The notes below the pieces were generated by a model. That model saw only the letters and a program-made list of their open reading frames with translations. It searched no databases and was not told the DNA's origin. A program made the position numbers and the translations under genes. This document shows positions 1 through 7,025 of a DNA stretch of 27,502 nt, in pieces (within the stretch, counting starts at the first letter, position 1; each line of letters starts with the position of its first letter). The stretch spans positions 1 through 27,502 of the forward strand of contig PEWQ01000107.1 in the NCBI GenBank assembly GCA_002780065.1, in the 5' to 3' direction. This stretch comes from Candidatus Hydrogenedentes bacterium CG07_land_8_20_14_0_80_42_17 (lineage in GTDB: Bacteria; UBA8481).

Positions 1-95
1 GTTATGTGTCCCCAGATTAGATTAAATGAATTAAGTTATGTGTCCCCAGATTAGACCAGATTACCAGATTACCAGATTACCACCCAGATTACCCC
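1..95. repeat. Direct repeats at left edge of window
   Basis: A perfect 21-bp direct repeat occupies 1-21 and 35-55; its core reads GTTATGTGTCCCC followed by AGATTAGA. It runs into an 8-bp unit, CCAGATTA, present at 12-19, 46-53, 56-63, 64-71, 72-79 and 84-91. The block ends where the reading frame of the gamma-carbonic anhydrase gene breaks (about position 97). It could be the end of a mobile or dispersed repeat, or an assembly artefact at a contig end. No transposase gene is visible here. Confidence 0.8.
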
Positions 96-253
96 GCGAT
101 TCTGATTCGATTCACGTCTCCTCTAACAACACAATTAAACCAAACTGACGATTCGCTTTCTATTTCAACATCACCGATTATAACTGCCGGCTCAAAGATT
201 CTTGCGCTGGGATTAATTTTAGGAGTAACTCCCTTGTAAGAAATTATAGGCAT
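89..253 (-). pseudogene. Truncated gamma-class carbonic anhydrase-like gene (N-terminal part)
   Basis: About 54 residues match the start of the gamma-carbonic anhydrase / left-handed beta-helix family (YrdA/CaiE/PaaY type): an N-terminal segment with NPSARIFEPAVIIGDV, then SVWFNCVVRGDVNRIRI. In the family this continues as IGxxTNIQDxxxxH with the metal-binding histidines. Here the frame runs into the edge repeats and stops, so all histidine ligands and most of the helix are absent. The ATG at 251-253 is chosen because it matches the family start and lies 2 nt after the sppA stop, which implies translational coupling. It is either a gene cut by a repeat or a mis-join at a contig end. Homology is clear; the broken state may not be biological. 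Confidence 0.75.
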
Positions 254-255
254 AG

Positions 256-1185
256 TCAGCGATATAAATACCAAAGCCCGCCGGTCGAGACAAACATAGT
301 CGAAGGGTTTGAAAATACCTTTCCGGCCATTCCAAAAGCATTTTTGAATTCTTTCCAAGCACTTTTAGGATTATCATTTATAACATTTATTTCGCCTTTT
401 ATGCCGGCTTTTTTAGATGCGATTTCAATTGCATCATCGATATCACCGATTTCATCTGCTAATCCGAATTCGACTGCCTGAGCTCCGGTAAAAATTCTTC
501 CATCAGCAATTCTTTTTAAAGCTGACTCAACAGCCGCAGTATCATCAGCCGGAACTCCCACAGAGTTTGCAATTGCTTCTCGACGGCCATCTATTACAGT
601 TTCAAAAAATTGCCTGTAAGCGTCTTTGATTACGAGTTCCAGCACTGCTCGCTCTTCAGGTTTCATTGGTCTGGTATAAGTTCCGGCGTCTTTCATGGGT
701 CCGGAGGTAATTGCATCGAACCTGATGCCGAGCTTATCCGCAAGCTGTTTAATATCAAAGTGTTCCATAAGAACACCAATAGAACCGGTAATGCTTCCTG
801 CATTAGCCACAATGATATCGGATTGACTTGCAACATAATATCCGCCTGACGCGCCGACATTTCCAATCGAGCTCACAACAATCTTGCCTTTTTCCCTTAA
901 TCGAATTACAGCAGAAGTTAGCTCTTGCGATGCGGCGACAGTTCCGCCTGGAGTCTCAATTCTGAGAACGACAGCTTTGACATCATCACGGTCTTTATAG
1001 AGATCAATCCTATCAGTGAATTTTTTTGCGTCGTAAATAACATCATCAATCCGAATTACTACTACAGAATTTTCACCGGTTGTTAAATTCAGTTTTGAAG
1101 CGCCGAGAAACAGAATTACTATGAATTCAACCGCCGCCGCGAGAAAAAGAATTACAGCTAAAATAATTACTAATTTTTTACTCAT
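256..1185 (-). CDS. sppA: Signal peptide peptidase SppA (short, 36K type)
   Basis: 309 residues from the chosen start. One N-terminal membrane segment (residues about 5-27) anchors a periplasmic S49 serine protease domain. The nucleophile is Ser113 in GNVGASGGYY and the general-base lysine is Lys165 in SGPMKDAGT, the Ser-Lys dyad of SppA. The family degrades signal peptides left in the membrane. The length fits the single-domain form, not the 618-residue E. coli form. The ATG at 1183-1185 is preferred because AAAGGA lies 5 nt upstream; an earlier in-frame ATG at 1189-1191 lacks this spacing. It overlaps the upstream TPR gene by 8 bp and lies 2 nt before the gamma-carbonic anhydrase fragment, so it is mid-operon. 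Confidence 0.93.
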   Translation of the reverse strand: MSKKLVIILAVILFLAAAVEFIVILFLGASKLNLTTGENSVVVIRIDDVIYDAKKFTDRIDLYKDRDDVKAVVLRIETPGGTVAASQELTSAVIRLREKGKIVVSSIGNVGASGGYYVASQSDIIVANAGSITGSIGVLMEHFDIKQLADKLGIRFDAITSGPMKDAGTYTRPMKPEERAVLELVIKDAYRQFFETVIDGRREAIANSVGVPADDTAAVESALKRIADGRIFTGAQAVEFGLADEIGDIDDAIEIASKKAGIKGEINVINDNPKSAWKEFKNAFGMAGKVFSNPSTMFVSTGGLWYLYR

Positions 1186-1786
1186 TATCATCCTTTCTTT
1201 CTGCTCTCTTTTTAGACTCAGTCCTGATGACTTTTCGGTGTTCAAGAATGGTTCTATTATCAGGATCGATCTCTACCGCTTTTTCTAATTGCTTCGTCGC
1301 TTCATCAATATCACCCATCTTATAGAGCGCCCAACCTAAAGAATCAAGAATTGCCGCCGAATTAGGTTCTATTCTCAAAGCCTCCTGAATCTGATACAGA
1401 GCCTCATCGAGGTCTTTGCCTATTTCCAAAAGAGCCCAACCGAGCCCGTGGTGAGCCTGAGCGGAATTAGGCGCAAGTTGAACCGCAGTTCGAAAAGCCT
1501 CAAGCGCATCATCATATCTTTTCGTCATAATATATGAATGCCCCAGAGCAGTTCTCGCCGGAAGGCATTCGATGTCATTCAGCATAGCAGTCTTAAAATA
1601 TTCGATTGATTTATCCCACTGTTGCAGATCGCTGTAAGCATAACCGATCAGCATGCGAGCATGCTCACGGCGCGCAAAATCTATAGCGGAATTTAGAAGA
1701 GGTTCCAGCAAAGCAATTCCGCCTTTCAGATCTTTTGCGCGGATTACCTCTACTCCTTCTTCATATTTGGCTATAAGTTCTTCCAT
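1178..1786 (-). CDS. TPR-repeat protein
   Basis: 202 residues made almost entirely of tetratricopeptide repeats, for example A-x-x-x-L-G-x-x-x at residues about 90-170 (ALGHSYIMTKRYDDALEAF, GLGWALLEIGKDLDEALYQI, SLGWALYKMGDIDEATKQL). There is no signal peptide or membrane segment, so it is probably a cytoplasmic scaffold. Its partner cannot be read from sequence. It overlaps surE by 16 bp upstream and sppA by 8 bp downstream, so the three are translated together. No specific function is claimed. Confidence 0.85.
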   Translation of the reverse strand: MEELIAKYEEGVEVIRAKDLKGGIALLEPLLNSAIDFARREHARMLIGYAYSDLQQWDKSIEYFKTAMLNDIECLPARTALGHSYIMTKRYDDALEAFRTAVQLAPNSAQAHHGLGWALLEIGKDLDEALYQIQEALRIEPNSAAILDSLGWALYKMGDIDEATKQLEKAVEIDPDNRTILEHRKVIRTESKKRAERKDDNE

Positions 1787-2526
1787 AATTCCAGTTCAGT
1801 ATATGACGCAAAACAATTAGAGTCGAGAGGTGAAATTGAAATACAGTTGGAATTAAGCGCTTCAAAATCCGTTCCAGGATCATTTACTCCTGAAAGAGTT
1901 CCGTCGCCGGCCATCCAATAATAATTTTTTCCGAACGGATCTTTTCTAACTTCGATACGGTCAGAATAAATTCTTCTGCCGGGCTTTGTTATTTTTATTC
2001 CTTTAATTTTTCCTTGAGGAATATTTGCCGATATTGCAACACCTTTTTGAGGAGGATTAGATATCATTAGTTCCGCCGCTTTTATTCCGAACTCTACAGC
2101 GTTCGAAAAATCTGGAATTTCTTTTTTATCGAAAACAAGCGAAAGCGCTAAGGAAGGAATTCCCATGCGCGCAGCTTCGAGCGCCGCGCCAACTGTTCCT
2201 GAATACGCAATATCATCTCCAAGATTAGGTCCGTTATTTATTCCTGAAATAAGAAATGTGACTTCGGATTTAAGCAAAAGCTTTAATGCAAAATGAACAC
2301 AATCGACAGGTGTGCCGTCGATCTGAAATCTATCCTTTTCAATCTCATTACAGCGTAGAGGGCGATAAACGGTCAGTGCTCGAGAAGCCCCGCTTTGAGG
2401 AAATTGCGGAGCAACTGTCACTATTCGCGCTCTCCCCTTTTTTTCATAATCTTGGCGCAAACGCGCTTCCAGAAGCATAAGGCCTTTTGCGCTTATGCCG
2501 TCATCATTCGTAAGAAGGAATAACAT
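1771..2526 (-). CDS. surE: 5'/3'-nucleotidase SurE
   Basis: 251 residues, the usual SurE length. The metal-binding start LLTNDDG (Asp8, Asp9) is followed by the QSGAS serine loop and the second metal/active-site block SGINNGPNLGDDIAYSGTV. SurE is a divalent-metal-dependent nucleoside monophosphate phosphatase active on survival and stress metabolites. It starts 6 nt after the stop of the GT5-like gene, with no strong Shine-Dalgarno sequence, and overlaps the TPR gene downstream. Identification is secure; the in vivo substrate is not shown by sequence. Confidence 0.95.
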   Translation of the reverse strand: MLFLLTNDDGISAKGLMLLEARLRQDYEKKGRARIVTVAPQFPQSGASRALTVYRPLRCNEIEKDRFQIDGTPVDCVHFALKLLLKSEVTFLISGINNGPNLGDDIAYSGTVGAALEAARMGIPSLALSLVFDKKEIPDFSNAVEFGIKAAELMISNPPQKGVAISANIPQGKIKGIKITKPGRRIYSDRIEVRKDPFGKNYYWMAGDGTLSGVNDPGTDFEALNSNCISISPLDSNCFASYTELELWKNL

Positions 2527-2532
2527 TCTTTG

Positions 2533-3357
2533 TCAATCGTTCAGCAATTTTGTAAATAATTTGATATATCTTTTGGCAACATCAGATGGATTTTTCTGTA
2601 AGTCACTCGGCAGAGTCGGAATACCTGCAAAGCGATTTCCAAGCAGTCTCAAAGTTTCGTCAAGCCCACAGCCTTTTTCTTTCGTTAAAATTTCTTCAGC
2701 ATACGACTCTGAAATTGTAGTCACAGCATCAGCATGCACTATGCCGCCCTTCAAAAGGTTAAGTTTGCCGTGAAACTCGAGCTTATCAAATGTAAAGAGC
2801 GACCATGGAAGACACGTCAAATGCATATCGCAATGCCAGAACAAGCCTTGATACTCGATGTTGTGAATTGTCATCACACTTTTGACTTTCTGAATTGTAT
2901 CGGAGTATAAGGTCTTCAAATATACCGGAGATAATCCTGTGAACCAATCATTGCATTGAAGAATATCCGGTTTGAATATATCTTTGCTTACGAATTCGAC
3001 AACAGCGCGCGAAAAGAAAATGAAACGCTCGGCATTGTCCGAATAATTTTTTAGGTTTTCAACGTATAATTCTGAACGGTCGAAATATTCCGGCTGGTCA
3101 ACAAAATAAACCGGGATTTTGTCGAGAAGCTTTCCTTCATAGATTCTTCCGTAAACTGTTTTGGAAGATACTTGGACCGGAAGCCCTCCCAAAATATCTG
3201 CAAGACCTTCAGTAGATATTCTTCGATAGCGCGGTATAATTATTCGTACATCGACGCCTTCATTGTAAAGTGCCTTTGCAAGAAGCGAAATAGTCTCTCC
3301 TAGAATGCCGGTTGATGCAAACGGCTGGCACTCGGTAGTTGCAATTAATACTCGCAT
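2533..3357 (-). CDS. Stand-alone GT5 (starch/glycogen synthase) N-terminal domain protein
   Basis: 274 residues matching only the N-terminal half of glycogen synthase (starch synthase catalytic domain): MRVLIATTEC, RIIIPRYRRI, PDILQCNDWFTGL, TIHNIEYQGLF, DAVTTISESYAEEI. It ends at LRLLGNRFAGIPT, where full GlgA (about 480 residues) continues into the second Rossmann domain with the catalytic Lys and Glu. The ADP-glucose loop KTGGLGD is changed to STGILGE (Ser15, Ile18, Glu21). SurE follows 6 nt downstream, so the second domain is not simply frame-shifted. From memory, similar one-domain proteins of about 270 residues exist in Bacteroidetes. The ATG at 3355-3357 matches the family start; a TTG at 3385-3387 is an alternative. 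Catalytic activity as a glycogen synthase is doubtful. Confidence 0.85.
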   Translation of the reverse strand: MRVLIATTECQPFASTGILGETISLLAKALYNEGVDVRIIIPRYRRISTEGLADILGGLPVQVSSKTVYGRIYEGKLLDKIPVYFVDQPEYFDRSELYVENLKNYSDNAERFIFFSRAVVEFVSKDIFKPDILQCNDWFTGLSPVYLKTLYSDTIQKVKSVMTIHNIEYQGLFWHCDMHLTCLPWSLFTFDKLEFHGKLNLLKGGIVHADAVTTISESYAEEILTKEKGCGLDETLRLLGNRFAGIPTLPSDLQKNPSDVAKRYIKLFTKLLND

Positions 3358-3366
3358 AATAATGTA

Positions 3367-3394
3367 ATTATTATGAAAAAGAAGCAACCTTCAA
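3367..3394 (-). promoter_or_regulatory. Putative promoter of the GT5-surE-sppA operon
   Basis: On the minus strand TTGAAG and AATAAT are separated by 16 nt. The -10-like box lies 9 nt before the chosen ATG, the same distance as at the ExeA-like and cyclic-nucleotide-binding genes. There is no Shine-Dalgarno sequence at this start. Both boxes are moderate matches in AT-rich DNA. Confidence 0.4.
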
Positions 3395-3426
3395 GAAATA
3401 ATTTCCTATGTTGATGCAGAAGACAA

Positions 3427-3455
3427 TTGACAAAATGCAAAAAAATAAATCTAAT
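3427..3455 (+). promoter_or_regulatory. Promoter of tRNA-Thr
   Basis: A perfect -35 TTGACA (3427-3432), a 17-nt spacer and a -10 TCTAAT (3450-3455, 5 of 6 to TATAAT). The predicted start falls within a few bases of the tRNA 5' end, giving almost no leader to trim. Confidence 0.7.
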
Positions 3456-3464
3456 TTCCACATC

Positions 3465-3536
3465 GCCGATGTAGCTCAGTGGTAGAGCAGTGGTTTTGTA
3501 AACCACTGGTCGGGGGTTCAAATCCCTCCATCGGCT
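3465..3536 (+). tRNA. tRNA-Thr (anticodon TGT)
   Basis: A 72-nt cloverleaf. The acceptor GCCGATG pairs with CATCGGC, the D-stem is GCTC/GAGC, and the anticodon stem GTGGT/ACCAC closes the loop TTTGTAA with anticodon TGT (reads ACA). The T-arm has GGGGG with TTCAAAT and one G-U pair. The discriminator is T, and CCA is not encoded. It is convergent with glnA, which ends 18 nt downstream on the other strand. Confidence 0.95.
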
Positions 3537-3554
3537 GAGAAACTGTGATAGAAA

Positions 3555-4970
3555 TCAGAGATCGAAGTAGAGAGCGAACTCGTACGGATGAGGCCTTAGT
3601 CGAAGCTCATTCACTTCAGCATTCATCTTATATTCAATCCATGCCTTAATTACGTCTTCAGTGAAGACATCTCCTTTTGCCAAATAATCATGGTCCTTAT
3701 CGAGCGCTTCCAGCGCTTCATCGAGACTGCCTGGAGTTGATGGAACATTTTTCTTTTCTTCAGGTGATAGATCGTAAATATTTTTATCCAGAGGCTCGCC
3801 AGGATGAATTTTTTTCTCGATTCCGTCCATCCCAGCCATAAGCATTGCTGAAAATGCTAGATAGGCGTTGCAGCTAGGATCAGGGCATCTAAACTCGATT
3901 CTCTTTGTTTTAGGGTTTGAGGAATACATTGGGATTCGTATCGCCGCTGAACGGTTCATCTGACTGTATGCAAGATTTACCGGAGCCTCAAAACCCGGCA
4001 CGAGGCGTTTGTATGAATTCGTTGTGGGATTTGTCAAAGCTATCAAGCTGTCAGCATGCTTCAATATTCCACCGATAAAGAAAAGAGCAAGTTCAGAAAC
4101 TCCTGCATAACCGTTGCCCGCAAATAGATTCTTGCCTGCTTTCCAAATCGAAATGTGAGTATGCATTCCTGAACCGTTATCTTGAAACAACGGTTTAGGC
4201 ATAAACGTAACTGTCTTACCATTTTTGTACGCGACGTTTTTAATTATGTATTTGAAGAGCATCAGCTTATCAGCAGTATTGACGAGCGAATCGAATCTGA
4301 TATCAATTTCAGCCTGGCCCGCTGTTGCAACTTCATGGTGCTGTTTTTCGATCTTAATTCCGCACTCTATCATTGTCTTTACCATTTCATCTCTGAGGTC
4401 GTGGAGCTTGTCAGTAGGCGGAGCAGGGAAATATCCCTCTTTATACCTTGGCTTGTAGCCTAGGTTAGGGCTTTCTTCTCTGCCTGTATTCCACTGACCC
4501 TCGATGGAATCTATGTGATAAAAACCTTCCCGCTGATTTTGACCGTATCGTATATCGTCAAAGATGAAAAATTCCGCTTCAGGTCCCATGAAGCATGTGT
4601 CTCCAATACCGGACGCTTTGAGATATTGTTCAGCTTTTTGAGCAATCGATCTAGGATCTCTTTCATATCTTTCTTTCGTCTGAGGAATTACCACATTGCA
4701 AATCATAGAAAGAGTGGGCCAGGCAAAAAACGGATCGATAAACGCAGTTGAAGGATCGGGAATAACAAGCATGTCCGACTCATTTATTTTTTTCCATCCT
4801 CTGATCGATGAACCATCAAATCCCAATCCTTCTTCAAATATTTCTTCCGAATATTCTTCATGCACAGGAATGGAAAAATGCTGCCATAGCCCTGGAAAAT
4901 CTTGAAACTTGAAGTCAATAGACTGAATATTCTTTTCCTTAATTAGCTTTGTAATCTCTGCCGGTGTCAT
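3555..4970 (-). CDS. glnA: Glutamine synthetase, type I (GlnA)
   Basis: 471 residues from the chosen start, close to the 469 of E. coli GlnA. It condenses ammonia and glutamate to glutamine using ATP, as a cytoplasmic dodecamer. Visible signatures: FDGSSIRGW near the N-terminus, MGPEAEFF with metal-binding glutamates, the ATP-binding [19 protein letters not shown], and the [24 protein letters not shown] block. [11 protein letters not shown] carries the tyrosine that is adenylylated in GSI-beta enzymes, so control by GlnE is possible, although glnE is not in the window. The ATG at 4968-4970 is chosen because GGAGG lies 6 nt upstream; the in-frame ATG nine codons earlier lacks a ribosome site. 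The gene stands alone behind its own sigma-54-type promoter. Confidence 0.97.
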   Translation of the reverse strand: MTPAEITKLIKEKNIQSIDFKFQDFPGLWQHFSIPVHEEYSEEIFEEGLGFDGSSIRGWKKINESDMLVIPDPSTAFIDPFFAWPTLSMICNVVIPQTKERYERDPRSIAQKAEQYLKASGIGDTCFMGPEAEFFIFDDIRYGQNQREGFYHIDSIEGQWNTGREESPNLGYKPRYKEGYFPAPPTDKLHDLRDEMVKTMIECGIKIEKQHHEVATAGQAEIDIRFDSLVNTADKLMLFKYIIKNVAYKNGKTVTFMPKPLFQDNGSGMHTHISIWKAGKNLFAGNGYAGVSELALFFIGGILKHADSLIALTNPTTNSYKRLVPGFEAPVNLAYSQMNRSAAIRIPMYSSNPKTKRIEFRCPDPSCNAYLAFSAMLMAGMDGIEKKIHPGEPLDKNIYDLSPEEKKNVPSTPGSLDEALEALDKDHDYLAKGDVFTEDVIKAWIEYKMNAEVNELRLRPHPYEFALYFDL

Positions 4971-5033
4971 ACCATTCCTCCAAAATTTATTATCCATTTA
5001 TTCGACGGACTATTTATTACTCGTTCAATATTG

Positions 5034-5049
5034 AGCAAACTCCATGCCA
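5034..5049 (-). promoter_or_regulatory. Sigma-54 (RpoN) promoter upstream of glnA
   Basis: On the minus strand the site reads TGGCATG, GAGT, TTGCT. This matches the sigma-54 consensus TGGCACG-N4-TTGCW at every fixed position but one (T for C), with the GG and GC elements correctly spaced. The predicted start near 5023 leaves a leader of about 50 nt before glnA, which has a strong Shine-Dalgarno sequence. Nitrogen control of glnA through sigma-54 is well known in other bacteria. The activator is not in the window. Confidence 0.8.
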
Positions 5050-5095
5050 AATTGTAAAAGCAAGAATTCGATTCTCAATAAAATAAAAAATGTTC

Positions 5096-5133
5096 ATTAG
5101 TGATCGATAAAAACATCAAAATTGATCACTAAT
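5096..5133 (-). terminator. Inverted repeat between the ExeA-like gene and glnA; terminator or activator site
   Basis: Arms at 5096-5108 and 5121-5133 pair at 12 of 13 positions (ATTAGTGATC core) around a 12-nt loop. The stop codon of the ExeA-like gene lies inside the right arm. Read on the minus strand the stem is followed after 5 nt by TTTTTT and further U-rich sequence, as in an intrinsic terminator, but the stem is AU-rich. Its centre is also about 90 bp upstream of the predicted sigma-54 start, so it could be an enhancer-type activator site. It does not match the NtrC consensus I know. Confidence 0.5.
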
Positions 5134-6652
5134 AATTTTGCCACAATCCCTTGCTTATAAATGAGCCGACCGTCCAAGGACCTACCAAACCATCGATTGG
5201 CAGTCTATTCTCAACTTGGAATTTTATCACAGCGTCTCGAGTAGCATAATCGAAAATTCCATTGAGCTCGCCATTGTAACATCCGGCAGAAGTTAATGCC
5301 TGCTGCAATTTTGAAATTGCCTCTCCTTGATCGCCAATCATGAAGTAAGGGAGTTTGATATCAAGAGGCAGTAGAATTGAAGAAGACGCGCCGGTATCTA
5401 ATGCAATCTCGTCAGCATAAAGAAGAAGACTGCCTTCTGCCCGAACGAGTTTGGCAATACCCTGAGTATCCGTCCAAGTTAAAACAGCAAAGGATCTTTT
5501 TCCTTCTCGACCGATCGGAACTAGAGCCGGAAGTCCAACAGCATTCAAAAGTTTCATATCGGAAGGTATTTCTACCCACTCCCGCCCGTATGAACGAGCA
5601 AGAGCAGATTCACGAATAGAATCAAGCACCGAAGTATCATGCTTCAAGGCGATTCCATTTTCATTTAAAAAGAGCGCTATAACCTTTGAGGTTTCGGAAG
5701 CAGCAACTGCGATTTGATGACTTTGAACCTGAACAAAAGTTTCAGGTTTTCTAAATCTCAATCCAATCATTACAATCACTGCAACAACTAGAATCCATGC
5801 AATGACAGTCAAGAAACGAAACGGTTTTTTATCTACTGCGGCAGGAGGTTCAAGATACTTGAATTCATCTTCTGCTATTCTCACATGTTCAGCTTCAACA
5901 GAAGAAACATCTTCTTCTGAAGCCGCATCTAATGCTATACCGGCGAGAATATTAATTACGCGAGGAACTCCTCCCGAAGCCCTCTGTAACCGCTTAATTG
6001 AGGCATCGGTGAAGTTGATAGGAATAGAAGGCTGAGCAACTGAAAGGCGGTGAATAATATAATTCTTTGTTTCATTAAGCTCGAGCGGCTTGAGATGCTT
6101 GTGCACAGCAATTCTGGAACGTAGTTGAAGCAGTTCAGGCTTAGCAAGTGTATCTCTCAAATCGTTTTGCCCGAAGAGAACTATCTGCAAAAGTTTATCA
6201 GTTTCAGTTTCGAGATTAGAAAGCATTCGAAGAACCTCTAACGATTCAAAATTAAGATTCTGAGCTTCATCGATGAATATCGCAGTTTGTTTCCCTTTCG
6301 AGAACGTATCGAGTAGATGAGAGTTTAACGCATCGATGATCTTTTTCCTATCAAAAGTTTCTTTGATTTTAATTCCAAGGTCCTCGGCAATGGCTCGTAA
6401 AAGTCCGTCGGCATCGAGCTCGGTATTCAATATAACAGCAGTTTCTAGGTCAGGATGCTCGTCAGCAAGAAAGCTTCTAAGAAGAGTAGTTTTGCCTGCG
6501 CCAATTTCACCGGTTACAACGATGAATCCTTTTCCAGATAAGATTCCATCTTCCAGAGCAGAATAAGCATCGGCAAATTGCTTATGCAGAAAAACCATTC
6601 TTCGGTCAGGGGTAACGCCAAAAGGCGGTATTTCAAAACCAAAATCCAACAT
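5129..6652 (-). CDS. ExeA/GspA-like AAA ATPase with peptidoglycan-binding domain
   Basis: 507 residues. The cytoplasmic AAA domain (about 1-265) has Walker A GEIGAGKTT (48-56) and Walker B AIFIDEAQN (124-132). A single membrane segment lies at about 278-298. The periplasmic part has a region like the degenerate C39-type domain of GspA (about 310-430) and a C-terminal peptidoglycan-binding module (about 437-500, QGEAISKLQQAL, FDYATRDAVIKFQ, DGLVGPWT). ExeA with ExeB helps the type II secretin pass the cell wall; related ATPases also serve type IV pili. No exeB/gspB is beside it, but a GspC-like gene lies just across rpmB. The start is the first ATG; there is no Shine-Dalgarno sequence, and TATACT sits 9 nt upstream. 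Confidence 0.88.
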   Translation of the reverse strand: MLDFGFEIPPFGVTPDRRMVFLHKQFADAYSALEDGILSGKGFIVVTGEIGAGKTTLLRSFLADEHPDLETAVILNTELDADGLLRAIAEDLGIKIKETFDRKKIIDALNSHLLDTFSKGKQTAIFIDEAQNLNFESLEVLRMLSNLETETDKLLQIVLFGQNDLRDTLAKPELLQLRSRIAVHKHLKPLELNETKNYIIHRLSVAQPSIPINFTDASIKRLQRASGGVPRVINILAGIALDAASEEDVSSVEAEHVRIAEDEFKYLEPPAAVDKKPFRFLTVIAWILVVAVIVMIGLRFRKPETFVQVQSHQIAVAASETSKVIALFLNENGIALKHDTSVLDSIRESALARSYGREWVEIPSDMKLLNAVGLPALVPIGREGKRSFAVLTWTDTQGIAKLVRAEGSLLLYADEIALDTGASSSILLPLDIKLPYFMIGDQGEAISKLQQALTSAGCYNGELNGIFDYATRDAVIKFQVENRLPIDGLVGPWTVGSFISKGLWQNY

Positions 6653-6661
6653 ATCTTGAGG

Positions 6662-6689
6662 AGTATATCTAAAGTTAAATAAAATTCAA
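6662..6689 (-). promoter_or_regulatory. Putative promoter of the ExeA-like gene
   Basis: On the minus strand TTGAAT, a 16-nt spacer and TATACT (5 of 6 to TATAAT). The -10 box ends 9 nt before the ATG, which predicts a leader of only a few nucleotides. The gene has no Shine-Dalgarno sequence. Confidence 0.55.
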
Positions 6690-6714
6690 AGATAAATAGA
6701 AAATAATACTTTAA

Positions 6715-6739
6715 AATTTACAGTTTGGTATTGTAAATT
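6715..6739 (-). terminator. AU-rich hairpin at the end of rpmB
   Basis: Perfect 8-bp arms AATTTACA (6715-6722) and TGTAAATT (6732-6739) around a 9-nt loop overlap the rpmB stop codon (6738-6740). A U-rich stretch follows on the minus strand. The low GC of the stem makes it a weak terminator at best. It resembles the stop-codon-overlapping hairpin at the end of the ExeA-like gene. Confidence 0.4.
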
Positions 6740-6932
6740 AAGCTTTAGCAATACGATTAGATTTAATACATCTCGTGCAGACTTTAGCCGATACAACTCC
6801 GCCATTAGCGAGTTTAACTTGGATTTTTTGCAAATTTGCTCTCCACTGTCGATGCGTCTTATGGTTCGAGTGGCTTACATTATTCCCAGTTCCATATTTT
6901 TTACCGCATATTTCACAAATTGCTGTTGCCAT
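6738..6932 (-). CDS. rpmB: 50S ribosomal protein L28
   Basis: 64 residues of L28, a large-subunit component. It carries two CxxC pairs (Cys6/Cys9 in CEICGKKYG and Cys52/Cys55 in VCTRC), so it is the zinc-binding form. The core SHSNHKTHRQWRANLQKI and the VKLANGGVVSAKVC segment are typical. It has one of the clearest ribosome sites in the window, GAAAGGAG 6 nt before the ATG. It is a single-gene transcription unit with its own consensus-like promoter, divergent from the GspC-like gene. Confidence 0.97.
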   Translation of the reverse strand: MATAICEICGKKYGTGNNVSHSNHKTHRQWRANLQKIQVKLANGGVVSAKVCTRCIKSNRIAKA

Positions 6933-6956
6933 AATTGACTCCTTTCAGAATTCGAA

Positions 6957-6984
6957 AATTTATCAGACACAAATTTGATGTCAA
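6957..6984 (-). promoter_or_regulatory. Promoter of rpmB
   Basis: On the minus strand a perfect TTGACA (6979-6984), a 16-nt spacer and TAAATT (6957-6962). This leaves a leader of about 20 nt containing the AAAGGAG site. It is back-to-back with the GspC-gene promoter, their -35 boxes being 7 bp apart. Confidence 0.6.
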
Positions 6985-6991
6985 GAGCCTT

Positions 6992-7019
6992 TTGACTTAA
7001 AAAAATATTCCTCTATTCT
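6992..7019 (+). promoter_or_regulatory. Promoter of the GspC-like gene
   Basis: TTGACT (6992-6997), a 16-nt spacer and TATTCT (7014-7019). The -10 box ends 6 nt before the ATG at 7026, so transcription would start at or next to the start codon. There is no Shine-Dalgarno sequence, in keeping with a leaderless mRNA. Confidence 0.55.
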
Positions 7020-7025
7020 TTTACC

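Noticed and set aside
1-95. CRISPR array at the left edge
   Set aside because: Repeat spacing is irregular (8-bp tandem units and one 34-bp step), there are no unique spacers of constant length, and no cas genes.
2527-2540. Frameshift hiding the second half of GlgA
   Set aside because: surE begins 6 nt after the stop and is intact, so there is no room for the missing domain in another frame.
3465-3536. tRNA-Thr as an integration site (attB)
   Set aside because: No repeat of the tRNA 3' end, no integrase and no foreign gene block beside it.
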